64,000 bases of DNA. Source: Epiperipatus broadwayi. Lineage: Eukaryota; Onychophora; Udeonychophora; Euonychophora; Peripatidae. The translations under genes were made by a program, and so were the position numbers. Positions 1 to 12,790 of the stretch are shown here, one piece after another. Positions within the stretch are counted from its first letter, which is position 1. Each line of letters starts with the position of its first letter. The notes beneath the pieces were generated by a model that did not search any database, had not been told where the DNA came from, and was given only the letters and a program-made list of their open reading frames with translations. The DNA is taken from contig JAQFVV010000031.1 in the NCBI GenBank assembly GCA_028023455.1, forward strand, positions 620,001 to 684,000, in the 5' to 3' direction.

Positions 1-2834
1 TTTTTTTGTTGATTACACTTCCTTATTTTTTTTTAATTTTGAAACAGTGGGTTATATTTTTTATTAAAAATATGATTTTATTATTAATTATATAATGCAT
101 ATGTTACTTTAAATTTAGATTATAAACAATTGTAGTTTTAGTGCATATAACACAAGCATATTATTTATGCTCTGACAGTGTATAGTGAAGCTGAAAATCT
201 GTTCTGCAGATGTGCACTTCATCTAGTGCCGATTATATAAGCACTAAAACTGGTTTGAACCCAAATTATATATAAATTTAATAGGCAATACTATATATAG
301 AGAAATGTATGGATACATGAACATTCAATTCATCTGCTCATTCAACTTGCACACGTGTATGCGCGTATGAAAATTAACATTCGAAAGTTATAAAATTTTG
401 TAATTTTATTTCAATAACTTTCTAACCAATGTATAATATATATATGTAATTTTTATATTTTGCAAGTAATAATTTGTATAAAAATAAAATTGTCATTTAA
501 AAGACAACAATAGTATTTTGGAAATTTATTGCTAGTAATTTGTATAAAAGTAAAATTGTCATTTAAGAGATGAACAATAGTATTTTGGAAATTTATTACT
601 AATAGTTTGTCTAAAAGTAACTTATATTTAAGAGTAAAACAATGCACTCGGTTGGTCATAAAATTTTGTGGGCCATTGTGTCATTCTAAAAATGCACGGA
701 AGGTTATAGGTGCCAGAGGTTAATTATTTTGTTTAACCATTGTCTGGTCTTTTCATTGTCATATGTGGAAATGGAGATCAACTTTGAATCTCAACCAATT
801 GTTGAGTTTGAGGTAGTGGCCAGCATTCCTTAAATATTTGCTTGTGTATAAATAGCTAATTTTTATTTTTTTTTGCCATTTGTTCTTTTTGCTCAATTCA
901 GATATCATATATTTCACACAAGTTTGCATTGTGCAGCAAATCATGGTGGGGTAAAGGAAATCATTTGCTTCCCCATTCATCTGGGAGGCTTATCTGGCTC
1001 ACCATGCCGTGGTCTGGAAAATCGAGACCAAATATGCGGACTGTTCAGTGATATGTTTGACTAAAAGTAAATCTTGAATTTCTACCAATGCCTGTTTCAA
1101 ACCCAAGCCAGCTTATGATCATGATCCACCAATTACCTACATCATCATGTCCTCAAGTCCAAGGTAATATCTACATTGCCATCAGCTAATGAACTCTTAA
1201 TTGATAAATTATTCTGATTCTAAACTATATTGTGCGCCTTTCTTTCTTTTTTACTTATTTTCTTAAGCTGTTATATAAATGTTAATAATGTCTGTGAAAC
1301 TTATTCTAATGCTATATTAATTCTTATGTTTGGTGCAGCAATTTAGAATTAACTTGATTTTCTCTTATTTTATTATTCTAATTCATTTTGATATGCCAAG
1401 AAGATATACCATCTAGCGAGTGAATTTAAATCCATCGCCCAAAGTTTTCTCCTATTAAATTATGGAGATGTAAATTCCCTTTAAAGTTCGTTGTTATAAA
1501 CTTGCTCGGTTTTATACCAATTATTTTACAATAATTTATTCTTTAAATGATCTGGAGGTCTTAATATTTATGTTCAATCGTTATCTCTAACTGAAAATTA
1601 ACCCTCATCTAACCATTAAAGTTGTTTTATTGTTTAATCCAATTAAATCTCACTAGAAGTGAATTTAATGATTTTATTTTGTAAGTCATGTGAGTTATCT
1701 GTGCAATGATCGCTTGTAGAGATGTAAGGAGATACTTTGGAGGTGTGGGAGAGAGCAATTTATTCCCTTTTAGTTTTAAACTCTGACTCATTATGTGCCT
1801 TTTATTAATCTTTAGTTAAGTGCCCAGATAAGCATTCCATTATGCAGGAGAGTGTCATATAATAATCAGGTGTTTATTAATTTACTGTGGTCATTAGTGA
1901 CATGAACTATTTATCTGTTTTAGGTCTTATAGGTATATCATTGCAATCATTATTTATGATTTTCTTGCTTTGTCATATATTTTGGGATCTTTGGAAATGG
2001 CCAATCCCACTCTTTGTTATCCCTCTCAAAGTAGATGCATTTTTTACTCGAGATCTTCTCCAGGCACCTCCAATGAATAAGTGTATGGAAAACATATAGA
2101 TGAACCGTCCCAACATGCAACATGTGCCACTGTTCTTCAGAGATAAGATCTTGGCCATCATACAGGCATATTCCTTTTGTACAGATATTTCAAATTAAAT
2201 GAAAGATTTTATTAATATTATTAATCAAACTCCCTTGGTTTAACATTGCCTTGAATAACATTATGGATCTGATTATTAATATATTAAGCAATAGTCCGCA
2301 TTTCTCTTTAAATATTATATTTTGTAATAATCATTAGATAATTATTTGAATATTATTGATTCCCAAGTCTCTTTACTCACCCTGTTTTCATTGTTAGGTC
2401 TGTAGTAAATGAAAGCTTGCTAGTATCCTCAAATGCATTGTCCATATAGTCAAAAACCCTTGAGCACAGGCAAATAGGTTAGCATTTAGTATTTTTCCAG
2501 ACCTGTGTATCTCTCACAAGCTAGATTGCTATAGTTTGCTTGGATTCTAGGCTTTGTTAAATGAATACATGATTTTTACCGGTAAAATAGATGTATTTTT
2601 TACATTAATGCAAATCAATTACTCATTCTAATCTGTTTAGTCCTCCCCTTTAATTGATTTCAATTGCTTGTTCAAAATATATATTAAAAGAAGTAAATCT
2701 AATACTTTTATATATTTGTTGTTTGTTTTTATAATCAAATACCATTTATCTCTCTCACTTACATGATAGCTTTCCTTATCTGTTGTTCTTTTTTACTTCA
2801 TTTTATTTGGTTATTTAAAAATATTTCATTGCTA
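1..2834. other. AT-rich non-coding stretch, no gene seen
   Basis: No open reading frame here resembles a known protein, and no tRNA or terminal repeat is visible apart from the minisatellite listed separately. A patch at about 930-1,165 is less AT-rich and has a weak imperfect hairpin (GGGG...CCCC) near 950-980; another GC-richer patch lies at 1,980-2,170. Both may be old repeat fragments, but I do not recognise them. Confidence 0.6.
465..645. repeat. Minisatellite, about 69-bp unit, 2.6 copies
   Basis: Two near-identical units (465-533 and 535-601) share the order AATTTGTATAAAA, ATTGTCATTTAA, CAATAGTATTTTGGAAATT. A diverged partial third unit follows to about 645. The short minus-strand reading frame across it is simply a translated repeat and should not be taken as a gene. 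Confidence 0.8.
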
Positions 2835-3235
2835 TACAGTGAAGCTGAAAACTATATTAATATATAAGACTTCAATTATACATTATCAAAAAAAAATGTA
2901 ATAAACAAAAATATAAATAAACAATTTTAAAAAAATCAACGAAATTCATAAATCTAATACATTTTATGATACTCAAGTGGCAATTTTTTCATCTCTGAGC
3001 ACTATACATGATCACATTTTTAAAAAAATTAAAATTTGTAAATAAATTTTACAATATACCAGCAAACATTTTTCTGTCTTGAAATAACATTCATGATCAT
3101 GTTTATTAATAAAAAAAAATACATCAATTTATGTTGAATGTATACACATTTTACTCTTCCTTCATTATTCTTTCCAAATTTTATGAGCAGTAGTTTATAT
3201 AATAAAATGTTTTCTAAGCACAATCTAAAAGTTAT
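2835..3235 (+). repeat. Dispersed repeat block, paralogous to 33,495-33,860
   Basis: This block starts near CAGTGAAGCT and ends near TAATAAAATGTTTTCTAAGCA. It matches 33,495-33,860 in order along its length, including CCAGCAA-CATTTTT and the AATAAAATGTTTTCTAAGC end. Further matching pieces in the same order lie at about 5,220-5,310 (33,948-34,035) and 8,800-8,920 (34,117-34,245). It is either a large dispersed repeat or an old segmental duplication whose copies differ by kilobase insertions or deletions. No coding capacity is visible. Confidence 0.6.
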
Positions 3236-3439
3236 ACAAAATTTTAAAACATATTTAAAGATAATATTGATTTTAAAAGATCAAAAAATTAGAAAAGTCA
3301 TGGTTTCTTCTTAATGAGACTTCTTTTATATTCTATAAGAGAAGTTACTGAAGAAAAAAAGACTAGAGCCTAAAGCATATTTATTTATGACAAAAATAAG
3401 ATGTTTCACTATTTACTTTATTTAAAAAATAAAAATATG

Positions 3440-5215
3440 GTACAGTAAGTTGTTTAACCTTTAAACTGGTACAAATTCCTTTTGGCCAAGTGAAAACTTT
3501 TGATTGGTGAATTACCGAATCAGCAATAAAAATATATTTGTCTCTTAATATTATATACATTTTAGTTCATTTGTGAAAAGCAAATTAATAATTTGTCAGA
3601 TTATTAAAGCAAATGAAAGTTTTTTCAAAAATAAATTTCTATTTATAATTGATAAAAATAATAGGGTTCATATAACATAATCGGGTTTGGCCACTTGATG
3701 ACATTCTGGCTTGCCAAAACACCTAACAAATGCCATTTACAAGGCCTGACTTACGGCTATAGAAAACATCTATGTTTGTCTTAACCAATAGAAGGCCATT
3801 GATAATGACATGATGCAGAAATAATATGGCCTATTTCTGCTTCGCGACAGTTATTGTGAATCCACACACTTATCTTTCATGTACAGTTTGATATATATAT
3901 GTGTGTAATTTGATTAGTCAAATTTTTACAATATATGTTACACAATCTTTGTATTTGTAATAAATTTAAGAAACCTGACTTTATAGTAATTTTCCAAATG
4001 GCCACACCCTTATTTAGAGAAGGTGTAATGTGTAAAAGCTTGCCGAGGGTATGTCAAAATGAATTCGGCCGAGTTCGTGCGTGAAATCTCATTTTCATGT
4101 GAAATACCACATAGTTCATAAAATGGCTGGTGATCATGTAACTTTTTCCGCAGTTGCCGAAAACAGAAGCCAAGTATTTCTGCTGTCCAATGAAAATATA
4201 CATGATTTTTAGTAAATTTCATAGAAAGCACGTATTATACACATGTTTAATAAGTAAAGAAGACATTTATATGTGTTTGTTGTTGTTTAAAAAAGTCTGA
4301 GTTTCTTTCTTTTGTCTGACTATGGTTACGATTTTGATATTTTTTATTTTAGCATTACAAACAACAGAACACTAACCCTAAAACTAAGCCTAAACTAACC
4401 CTAAAACTAACCCTAACCAGTTTTGTTATGTAGAAAGCAATGATTAAGCGAAAGACATCGCTAAATAGACATCGCAAAAAAGTCCAAAAACAGCAATTTA
4501 AAAATAAAAAAGGTTGTCGTTTACTAAATACAAAATTAAAATTAAAAAGGCATGAAAACAAAAAGTTATAGCAATCAATAAATTAATAACCAAAAAAAAC
4601 AGCGATTTAAAAATCACACGGCCCCGAAAACCGTACATTGTATTGTTTTTGACTGCCAACAACGCCATCAAGTGGCTAAGCCTGAATACGTTATAATTAC
4701 CAAATAATCTATAGCTGAAAACATAAAATGATGTTTTGTAACCTATTAGAAAATGCAGCCCATGTCATTGATTTCTTTTTCAATTTACTTTTGTGTAAAA
4801 GTAAATACTTTTTACTAAAATTTTAACTATTCTTCTAAAATAATTATATTTACAGCATATTTTATGAAAATAATTTATAATATGTAAAAAAAAATACTCT
4901 AAAACATTCATTTTCATTTTGAAAATCAAAACACAAAACTTAATTAAATCTGTCAAAATTATTGACAAGCACTCCCTTTTGTTGAAAATGAGAAACAATC
5001 AATCAGCACCTTAGAAAGCTTGCATTCTCCCATTGTTATAGCTTTACTTTTAAATATTATTGTTTTTTTACTTGTAAAATAATTCTAGAGATGGCAGCAT
5101 CATACAGTATGTTTTACTCTTTAAAATGACTGCAAATTTGCTACGATAACATAAAAATTAGCAGTTTTAAAGTGGTTTAAAGCCGTAAACAAAAATTTTA
5201 ATTGCATTCTCATGC
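3440..5215. other. AT-rich segment absent from the 33.5-kb paralogue
   Basis: Between two blocks shared with 33.5-34.0 kb lies about 1.8 kb with no counterpart there. It is either an insertion here or a deletion in the other copy. It contains the telomere-like tract at 4,372-4,418. No coding sequence was recognised. Confidence 0.4.
4372..4418 (-). repeat. Degenerate telomere-like tract (CTAACCCTAAAA)
   Basis: CTAACCCTAAAACTAAG-type units recur about four times in 47 bp, with two perfect CTAACCCTAA cores. This resembles short interstitial telomeric DNA of a TTAGGG organism read on the opposite strand. It is too short and too variable to be a chromosome end, and may be chance or a scar of break repair. 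Confidence 0.45.
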
Positions 5216-5984
5216 AGGGTTATATTATTTTTTTGGTGATTGAATGAATGAACACACACTTAGTAAAATGTATGTATCCCCTCAGTTCATTATTAACTTG
5301 ATAACTTATATTTGTTGAGAATTGTTGGGTTTTTCTCAAAAAAGCATAGTTGTTCTGCTTTAGATCGCTGTATTAACATTATTATGATATTAGTGTAGGA
5401 TTTTTTATAATCTAAACTTTCCTACAATGCTTTTCTTGATTTTTTAATTTAAAAAATATGAAAGGGTCAGTAGCAATTAACATCTCTAAGGCTTTCACAA
5501 TATTGTTTATGACAGGCAAAAATACACAAAGGGCATTCACTTTCTTCTGGTCTACTTTTCACACAAAGTTTTTGGAATAAAAAAAATATGATTTTTTTAC
5601 TTGCTTATAAAATATTTTAGATTATTTTTACTTACTAACTGGTTGATTATTATTTAAAACAAAAAATTACACATGCACACTTTCAATTTATTCATTTATT
5701 TTTTATATTTAGAAATAGGAAGTTAATAAATTTGGCTATAATATTAAAAAAAACACAATATGTTTGACAGTATTATCTGTCAAAATTGACTCAGTGTTAA
5801 AATATTTTCAGTACAAGTATCGATGGCAATGTTCCTCCTCAAAAACAGTTAAATATACAATTTCTGAGGCAAGGACATTATCCACGAAAGATTTGAAAGA
5901 ACAAAATGCCACAAAGTTCTTTGATTTTTAATATTAAGTTTACAAACTTAATTTTTAAATGTACAGTGATTAAAAAAAAAAGTA

Positions 5985-6635
5985 AAGTATAGTAAATTGT
6001 TTACTATATACTTTTTAAAAAATATGTCCAAAAAAGGGTAATAAAAAAAGACTTTTTTTAAAATGACGTTTCTATTTTCTCCAAAAAAAAACACAGCGAT
6101 AAAAAAAAAAACTATAGTAAATTGTTTACTATAATTTTTCAAATATATCACTTGTTTGATAATATGTCCCAAAAAAAGGAAGAAAAAGAACATTCTTTAC
6201 TATTTATATAATAAAAAAAAAAAATTAAGATAAAAACACAATATTTAATCTGTTGTTTAAAAATTTTTAAAAAAAGGTAAGAAAAAAGACATTCTTTACT
6301 ATTTATTTAATAAAAAACAAATTCAGGAAAAAAAATACTATATTTAATCAGTTCTTTAATAATATGTCAAAAAAAAAGAATCAGTTCCTTACTAATATGT
6401 CAAAAAAAAAGAGGTAAGAACAAAGACGATATTCTTTACTATTTATTTTATTTATTTAATAAAATAAAAATTAAGATAAAAACATGATATTTAGTAATAT
6501 GTCGAATAAGTTCTTTAATAATATGTCAAAAAAAAGTTCAGAACAAAAACAACGTTCTTTACTATATATTTTATTTATTTAATAAAAAAAAAAGAAGATA
6601 AAAACACAATATTCAATAATATGTCATGGCCAGGT
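5985..6635. repeat. Diverged minisatellite array, about 110-bp unit
   Basis: At least five diverged repeats share the order AATATGTCAAAAAAAA, GGTAAGAA, ACATTCTTTACTATTTATTTAATAAAA, AAGATAAAAACACAATATTTA. Units vary in length through A-run changes and a partial unit near 6,370-6,400. The lysine- and phenylalanine-rich short reading frame over its left end is a by-product of the repeat. Confidence 0.75.
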
Positions 6636-6639
6636 AATG

Positions 6640-9100
6640 TTATATTTCAATGTTTTTGGCTAGCAACAGTGCCATTCAGCAACCATATTTTCAAATATTG
6701 TTATTAATTATAAAGCAAATATCAGATTTTAAAGCAGAATTTGATAGAGATATAATAAATTCACATTCTTTCATTCACATTTTTTTAAAAAAAGCTTATT
6801 TGTTCATTTTTTGAAGGTGTTTAGACAAACATAGTTGATAATGTTCAATGTCTGTTGTTCTTTACAAGTCAATATTTAAATATTTAAAAAGATCAAATGT
6901 GATTTTTTAGAATATTATTCTTATATAAAAGAAATCAAGTTTGATTTATTGAGTTTCAAAAACTCTCACAAAGTGGAACATCATATTTCATAACAGTTAC
7001 TGCCTAAATTACTTCTTTAAAATTTTGTTTATATTATAACTTTAATATATATATATATAGTAACATAAAAGTAGGTAAATATAAATAATTAATATAAATA
7101 ATTAAAAATAATTAAAGACAGTTAACAAAATCACATATATACATTAATATAATTACTACTATGATTAAATAAGCTAGCACTAAATATTAAGTTAAACTAA
7201 GTATAATTATTACAAAACTGTTTTCAATTTCTTTTTCTATATTCAATTTGCCAAACTTTCTAAATAGAAAATTTATATCTGGATATCTTGTTATCATTTT
7301 AAATTTCTACCATTATTCCTGTATATCCCTCAGTGGATTGCATAAAAGCAAAAACAAACTAAATTGGTTAATAAATATAATATGAAACTATTGCTAATAT
7401 TTTTGCAACTACTACCGGATAAATATAATACAAAGTATTATTGAAGAGAAAAAAAATAATTATAAATAAAACTTAAGGCTCATGGACAAATATAAAAATA
7501 AGATCTTAATAAATGTCTTAAATTTTTAAAGTTTTAAACCATGGTTTACTACAAAAGATATGGTTACTATATACATGCATATCCTTATGGATAGGTTATC
7601 AATTCTGTACTGATTGTTAATATCCCTTAGGATACTTGTGACCGTGAGCACTTTAGTTAAGTTCCTCTAGAAATATATGGTAATCTTATGGCAGAGTCCA
7701 TTTCTTTCCTTATGACGTTTTTTTATTTAAAGCAGGCAAACATATTTTTTGCAAATTTCAGCATTTGTCTGGATCTTATTGCATAGCTCCAAATCTTTTG
7801 GCTGGAATGATTAAAGTTTTCTAGCCACCCATTGAAAATAATCCTTTGCTAGCTACATTATCATAATTACTGAGATGAATAAAGTAATTAATAATACTTT
7901 AAATAGTCAGCAAGGTACAGTTATCTGAAACTATTCTGAGGGAGATTGTTTTTTTTATCAACAGTTTCTCCTATCATTATGAAATCACTCTGCACTGCTT
8001 TCATCTTAAGCCAAAACTTATAATAGACTACTGTCATTTTTCCTGTCAGACCTATTTATTCTTTATGCTTTTTTAACACTTAGCATGTAATCATATCTGT
8101 ATTTACTTATATAAGAATGTTTATCAAAAAACATTCTTATCCAGATTTAATGACTTCATTTAATATACATTTTTCTCCCATATTTTTTTTTGTATATATT
8201 TTTGTTATTCCTTAAATTATTTTATAATATAAAAAGTTTGTTTCTTTATTTACAGTAAATGATAGAAAAAAAGAAAAAAATCATGATTGACTTTTGAAAA
8301 TTGTTCTCTAACTTTTTTAATTTTAGTGCCTTATAATTTTTAATAATATATTTAGATTTGACATTTATTTTACTGTAAAAAAGACATATTATGTCTTTAA
8401 ACCAACTGGAAAATCTTAAGAAATCATAAAATACTATACATTTCTTTAACTATGCAAATCAAATTTATTTGTGCACACTAAAACTAACTTTCCATTCTTT
8501 CCTTACATTATATGAGTTATCATTTTGTTGGTAATTTTTTACAAATTACATTTCATTTATTAAACATTTAATAATATGGTTAATTTTATAATTTTTTATT
8601 CTCTAATTTCTTAAATTGCTATACTTAAGTTACACGTATATTATATCTAGTACATGCACATACACACAACAATCTGTTAAGAGCACTTATTAAACTTTCT
8701 TAACTGTATAGCTAGCTGTATAACACCACTGATTCAAAGTGCAATCAAATTGCATTGTACAATATATGTATGCATACATATAAAAAAGCATTGCTTTTAA
8801 ATATACATATGTGTGTGCAGAAATTCAGTACATTTGCAATTCAATAAACAATGTGTATTTTATTATACCAAAGTCTATCAACAAAATATAAAATATTATA
8901 TATGATGTATTATATACATGAAGAGGGTTTCGAATAAAATAAAGCAGATATCACTGGTCAATACTGTACAATTTTCTTCCTTTTTATTATTAAATGACAG
9001 TTGTGGGACTTCCTCCTGATTTCTATGACAGCAGCTGAGTTCTATGTTAAATTGCTCCTTTGTGTAAATAATTTGGCATACTCCTTGGTATTCTGACACT
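6640..9100. other. AT-rich non-coding stretch with scattered paralogous pieces
   Basis: Nothing coding was seen. Short pieces near 7,020-7,055 and 8,800-8,920 match the 34.0-34.25 kb block in order (see 2,835). A dinucleotide TA run lies at about 7,046-7,059, and a TATGTATGCATACATA palindrome near 8,766. Confidence 0.5.
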
Positions 9101-9262
9101 GTAGTCGTTTTGGCTATGCAATTTTATCAGACTATTTTTTGAAATGTAGTGGTTAATAATCACTTTAATCATTTAGTTTAATATACAAATATCTCATTTA
9201 ATTCAAAAATAAATGCCATGTCCAACCAAAAATAAACTTAACCAACTTTTGCTAATTTATTA

Positions 9263-9344
9263 TTTATTCAAATATATATATATATCTTCATGAAATCTTT
9301 TGCTTTATTCAAATATATATATATATCTTCATGAAATCTTTTGC
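9263..9344. repeat. Perfect 41-bp tandem duplication
   Basis: Two back-to-back copies (9,263-9,303 and 9,304-9,344) begin TTTATTCAAATATATATA and end CATGAAATCTTTTGC. They appear identical, so the duplication is recent compared with the surrounding diverged repeats. Confidence 0.85.
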
Positions 9345-10901
9345 TATGATTCTTCTTCATATATTACCAGCTAAATGCAATTCCGTTTTAAACCAAATTT
9401 GCTTTTGGCAGAGATATTTACAGATTCTTAATGTTTTATGATCATCTTTTAGCATGCAGAGATTGGGATAGCAATAGTCTTTATCAGACACTTTGGTATA
9501 ATAAAATGGATGTATAGCTTCCTGGGAAGAAACATGAAACAATAATTAATTTTATTAAATATTTTTACACGAAATAAACATAGACATTTGCTGCAGTACA
9601 GACCTTAAGAAAATTAAAGTGATAATATGGTATAACATGCAAATGGCTGGTGAAATATTTTATGAAAATGGGCATAGAGAGTAAAAAAACAAACTTGTGA
9701 AATGATAATGAATTACAAAGGAAATATTGCTCATCTGTAATGATGGAATGTGATATTATTTTAAAATTAAAAAAAAAAGCATTATGACAAATTTATTTAA
9801 ATAAAATAGGACAAATTAAATTTTCATATTATGCTTTCCTTCTAACTGCTAATTTCCTAAGTTTTTCTAAAAATAAAAAAAAATCTATAAAATAATTTTG
9901 TTTGATTACAATAATGAAGACTTTGGGAATGATTATTTTTAAAAACTTTAGAATAAATGCAAAACAATAGCTGAATTTTAAAAAATAAAAAGATTTTCAA
10001 TTATTTACATCAGTCTTAACAAAAATTAAATTTTGAATGAGCCCCCCCACCCTTCCCGCCACATTATTTCAAATTTAATCTATATATAATTCACAAGGTA
10101 ACTTATTGAGTATAGAACTAAAAGATATGAGAGAATTTTCACAACAACAAATTGCTAACTTTGAACCAAAAAAAAAAAAAAGTACTATTTTTTTATATTT
10201 TAAAAAAAAAAATCTCAACAATTTGGAAAGGAAAAAATAATAATAAATAGTTTTAGTTTAAACTTCTTTTTTTTTTTTTTCATTTTGCTTGATTTAATTA
10301 ATAATTTATTTTTTAAAAACCGTAGAATAGCAACGATCAATTTTTGATTAAAATAAAAATTTTAAAAAGTTCTAAAATTTCGATTTATACCAGTCCTATG
10401 TGATAAAGGTATACTATTGGAAAACACATATATGTATATAAAAGGTAATGTAATGCTTTTACAAATGTGTAAATATACTGTATTTTAACATGTATATAAA
10501 GTTTTAACTTTAAATAAAAAAGTTATATAAAGTCAAAAATTAATTCGGGAAAGCAAAACAACTTATGAAGAATGTGAAAACAATGTTAAAATATATTTTG
10601 AAATGGATACTCTAATAGTACTGATCAATAAAATGTCAAATAAAAATTCTAAGACTGGACAAATATCGATCTGCCTACTTTCTAGAAAAAGTCTAGTTGT
10701 TTTATGCACAACATTAATAAATGGTGGATGTCATATCATATTAGTGTGTTTACACAGACTATTTCCAAAACAAATTTAGAGTTAAAAACAAATCTTGTAG
10801 ATCATCATTAGATTTTTTTTTAAGCCTTAGGATAAAGTTTTATAAGTATCTTTAATAATTATTGTGTATATATTTGATTATTAAAGTATGTTATATATTA
10901 C

Positions 10902-10932
<31 letters not shown>

Positions 10933-11580
10933 AATTTATTATGTGTCTGGCAGCAAGATTATAACAACTAAATATAGTAGTCAGTGCAGTCATTAATGAA
11001 ATTGAACATTTCAAACAAGTTAAGTCAGAGTGTTCTGTGAGGAAAATTTCAAATTGTCAGCAATTTTTCAAGCTCAAATATGCAAGTGTGATGCTAGTGA
11101 CATCACAGGCAATTAAGTGGATGTTCTACACTCAACATGTAAAAAAATAAAAATGAATAAAATTGCCAATAATCAAATAAAAATAATATCATTAATGTTT
11201 AGCTGGCCAAAAAATTATTGAAGTTCACAAGTGATCCAATGTCTATCAAACTATTGTAGTCATCTTTCTAGACAGATCTCTAAGTTTACATTTCAGAAAT
11301 AATATGTTACAAAAAAAAAAAAAAATTATGACATAGCACTTCAAAATTTGGCAATAACTGTATTCATGCTTTATTTCTAGAGGAGACATTTATGAAAAAA
11401 CTTCTGCAGGTGAGCAATAATAGTTTGGGGTAGCAATCATTAGATGACACTGATACATACTACAAGAAAAGATATATCAACATTTCTACCTAAAAGAAAA
11501 GATAAACTTTAAAATTAATAAATGAAGAATATCTGTGTTTAATTTATAGGTGTATTTGATGAAGAGGAATAAAAAATAAC
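9345..11580. other. AT-rich stretch, no gene seen; holds one copy of a dispersed repeat
   Basis: No protein was recognised. A segment at about 10,543-10,965 (from GCAAAACAACTTATGAAG to AAATTTATTATGTGTCTGG, including a pure TA run at about 10,906-10,932) resembles 17,833-18,545. A C-rich run (GAGCCCCCCCACCCTTCCCG) is at about 10,037. The sequence leads into the integrase remnant at 11.6 kb, so part of it may be the eroded upstream pol region of that element. Confidence 0.4.
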
Positions 11581-11599
11581 ATCAAGAATTTTATAAAAA

Positions 11600-11750
11600 A
11601 AAATGTATTTAATGTCAATCATCTGTGACATGGACAAAAGTAACAAATCCATAGCAATACATTCCGACAGGACTGGAAGTTACCATAATGGACAACAATT
11701 TTTAGTAGTTATAGATTCTTTATCAGATTAGTTAATAATAAAAAAACTAT
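11600..11750 (+). pseudogene. Ty3/Gypsy-type integrase core, N-terminal fragment
   Basis: In one frame, around 11,656-11,750, the sequence reads HSDRTGSYHNGQQFLVVIDS followed by LSD, a stop in place of the usual tryptophan, then LIIKKL. This matches the start of the retroviral-type integrase catalytic core, where an HxDxxGP block precedes the first catalytic Asp in FLVVIDxxSxW. In Gypsy elements this enzyme joins the cDNA to the genome. The fragment is interrupted right after this block by the 11.75-12.43 kb foldback, and the core resumes beyond it at 12.5 kb. Stops and AT-drift show it is dead. BEL or another LTR class is possible, but the HPQSN block downstream favours Ty3/Gypsy. Confidence 0.65.
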
Positions 11751-12426
11751 CTATATGTATTGCCACTCAATGCAAGCCAGAATAATCAATGGATGCCAGA
11801 AGGCTAGTGCATAAAATCCCCATCTAGTGCCTACTCCTCCAATATCCCCAGACTAGTTTCTGGCGTGTGGCCTTCATCAGTGAGAAGCCTTGGATCTGAG
11901 AGCACTGCACCTAGATCTGATGCAACCCTCCAGCAGCCATCTTTTATCTCTACTTAACTACAAAAATTGAAAATGCTATAATATTTTCAATCCAAGCTCA
12001 TCAGCTTACATAGTCATATAGGTCTGAACTCAGTTCAGTACCTATACATTTTGGTGCCTAATAGGATAGTGGTGGCTGTGGTTATTAATGAACCAAAAAA
12101 ACCAAAATATATAGGTACTGAACTGAGTTCAGACCTATATGACTATATAAGCTGATGAGCCTGGGTTGAAAATATTACAGTGTTTTCAATTTAAGATTCA
12201 TAGTTTTGTAGTTAAATAGAGATAAAAGGTGGCTGCTGGAGGGTTGCATTGGATCCTAAGATCTAGGTACAGTGCTCTCATATCCAAGGCTCCTCACTGA
12301 TGAAGGCCACAATCCAGAAACTAGTCTGAGGATATTGGATGAGTAGGCACTAGATGGGGATTTTATGCACAAGCCTTCTGGCATCCACTGAATACTCTGG
12401 CTTGCACTGAGTGGCAATATGTATAG
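11751..12426. mobile_element. 676-bp foldback element (long inverted repeat)
   Basis: The left arm (11,751-12,053) and right arm (12,110-12,426) are imperfect reverse complements along about 300 bp. The outermost ends are ATTGCCACTCAATGCAAGCC and its complement GGCTTGCACTGAGTGGCAAT; the inner ends carry CTGAACTCAGTTCAG. The loop is about 55 bp. It has no coding capacity. A shorter relative lies at 29,716-30,006. Each arm contains the hairpin module CTGATGAAGGCC...CAGAAAC (minus strand 11,856-11,880, plus strand 12,297-12,321). It splits a Gypsy integrase remnant, which marks it as an insertion. No clear target duplication was found because the inverted repeat drifts into the flank. Confidence 0.8.
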
Positions 12427-12499
12427 AGAATTTTGCCTGTTTTAATAACAGTCAAGAGCAAGCATAAGAAATGATAATCATGTGATGTTTATCAGTTAA

Positions 12500-12790
12500 T
12501 AATACTTGCTTCAAGGGAGTATTACAAAATTACTCCAAATATTTCATATCATGATAAAAGAACCAATATTTAAATCAGTCAAATTTAAAGAATATATTAG
12601 AAAATGGGAGATAAAATGCATTTATACAATTCATAACCACCCACAGTCTAACAGATTCCTAGAGGTGATCCAATGTCTAAAACAATCATTACATAGATTA
12701 ATTAAATACTGAGCTATAGGAGACAATATTTACTGCTTTTCAATAGCAAAATATCCATATAAACAACAAAATAAATCTTTAGAATTATGT
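12500..12790 (+). pseudogene. Ty3/Gypsy-type integrase core, C-terminal fragment
   Basis: An open frame at 12,506-12,712 ends with KFKEYIRKWEIKCIYTIHNH, then PQSNRFLEVIQCLKQSL. This matches the F-x-x-x-L...I-x-x-x-x-x-x-HPQSNGxxER block around the last catalytic Glu of retroviral-type integrases. Here the expected G-x-x-E-R reads RFLEV, so the Glu is kept but the neighbouring Gly and Arg are lost. After a TGA the frame continues for about 25 codons (AIGDNIYCFSIAKYPYKQQ). The upstream half is at 11.6 kb on the other side of the foldback. The second catalytic Asp (D-N-G/N-x-x-F) is not recognisable. It is an inactive remnant. Confidence 0.7.

Noticed and set aside
10906-10932. Long TA runs as regulatory or replication elements
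   Set aside because: They are simple microsatellites, common across the window, with no associated feature.
12120-12180. Hammerhead ribozyme at GCTGATGAGCCTGGGTTGAAAAT
   Set aside because: It has CTGATGA and GAAA, but the intervening bases do not form a stem and no stem I or III is visible.
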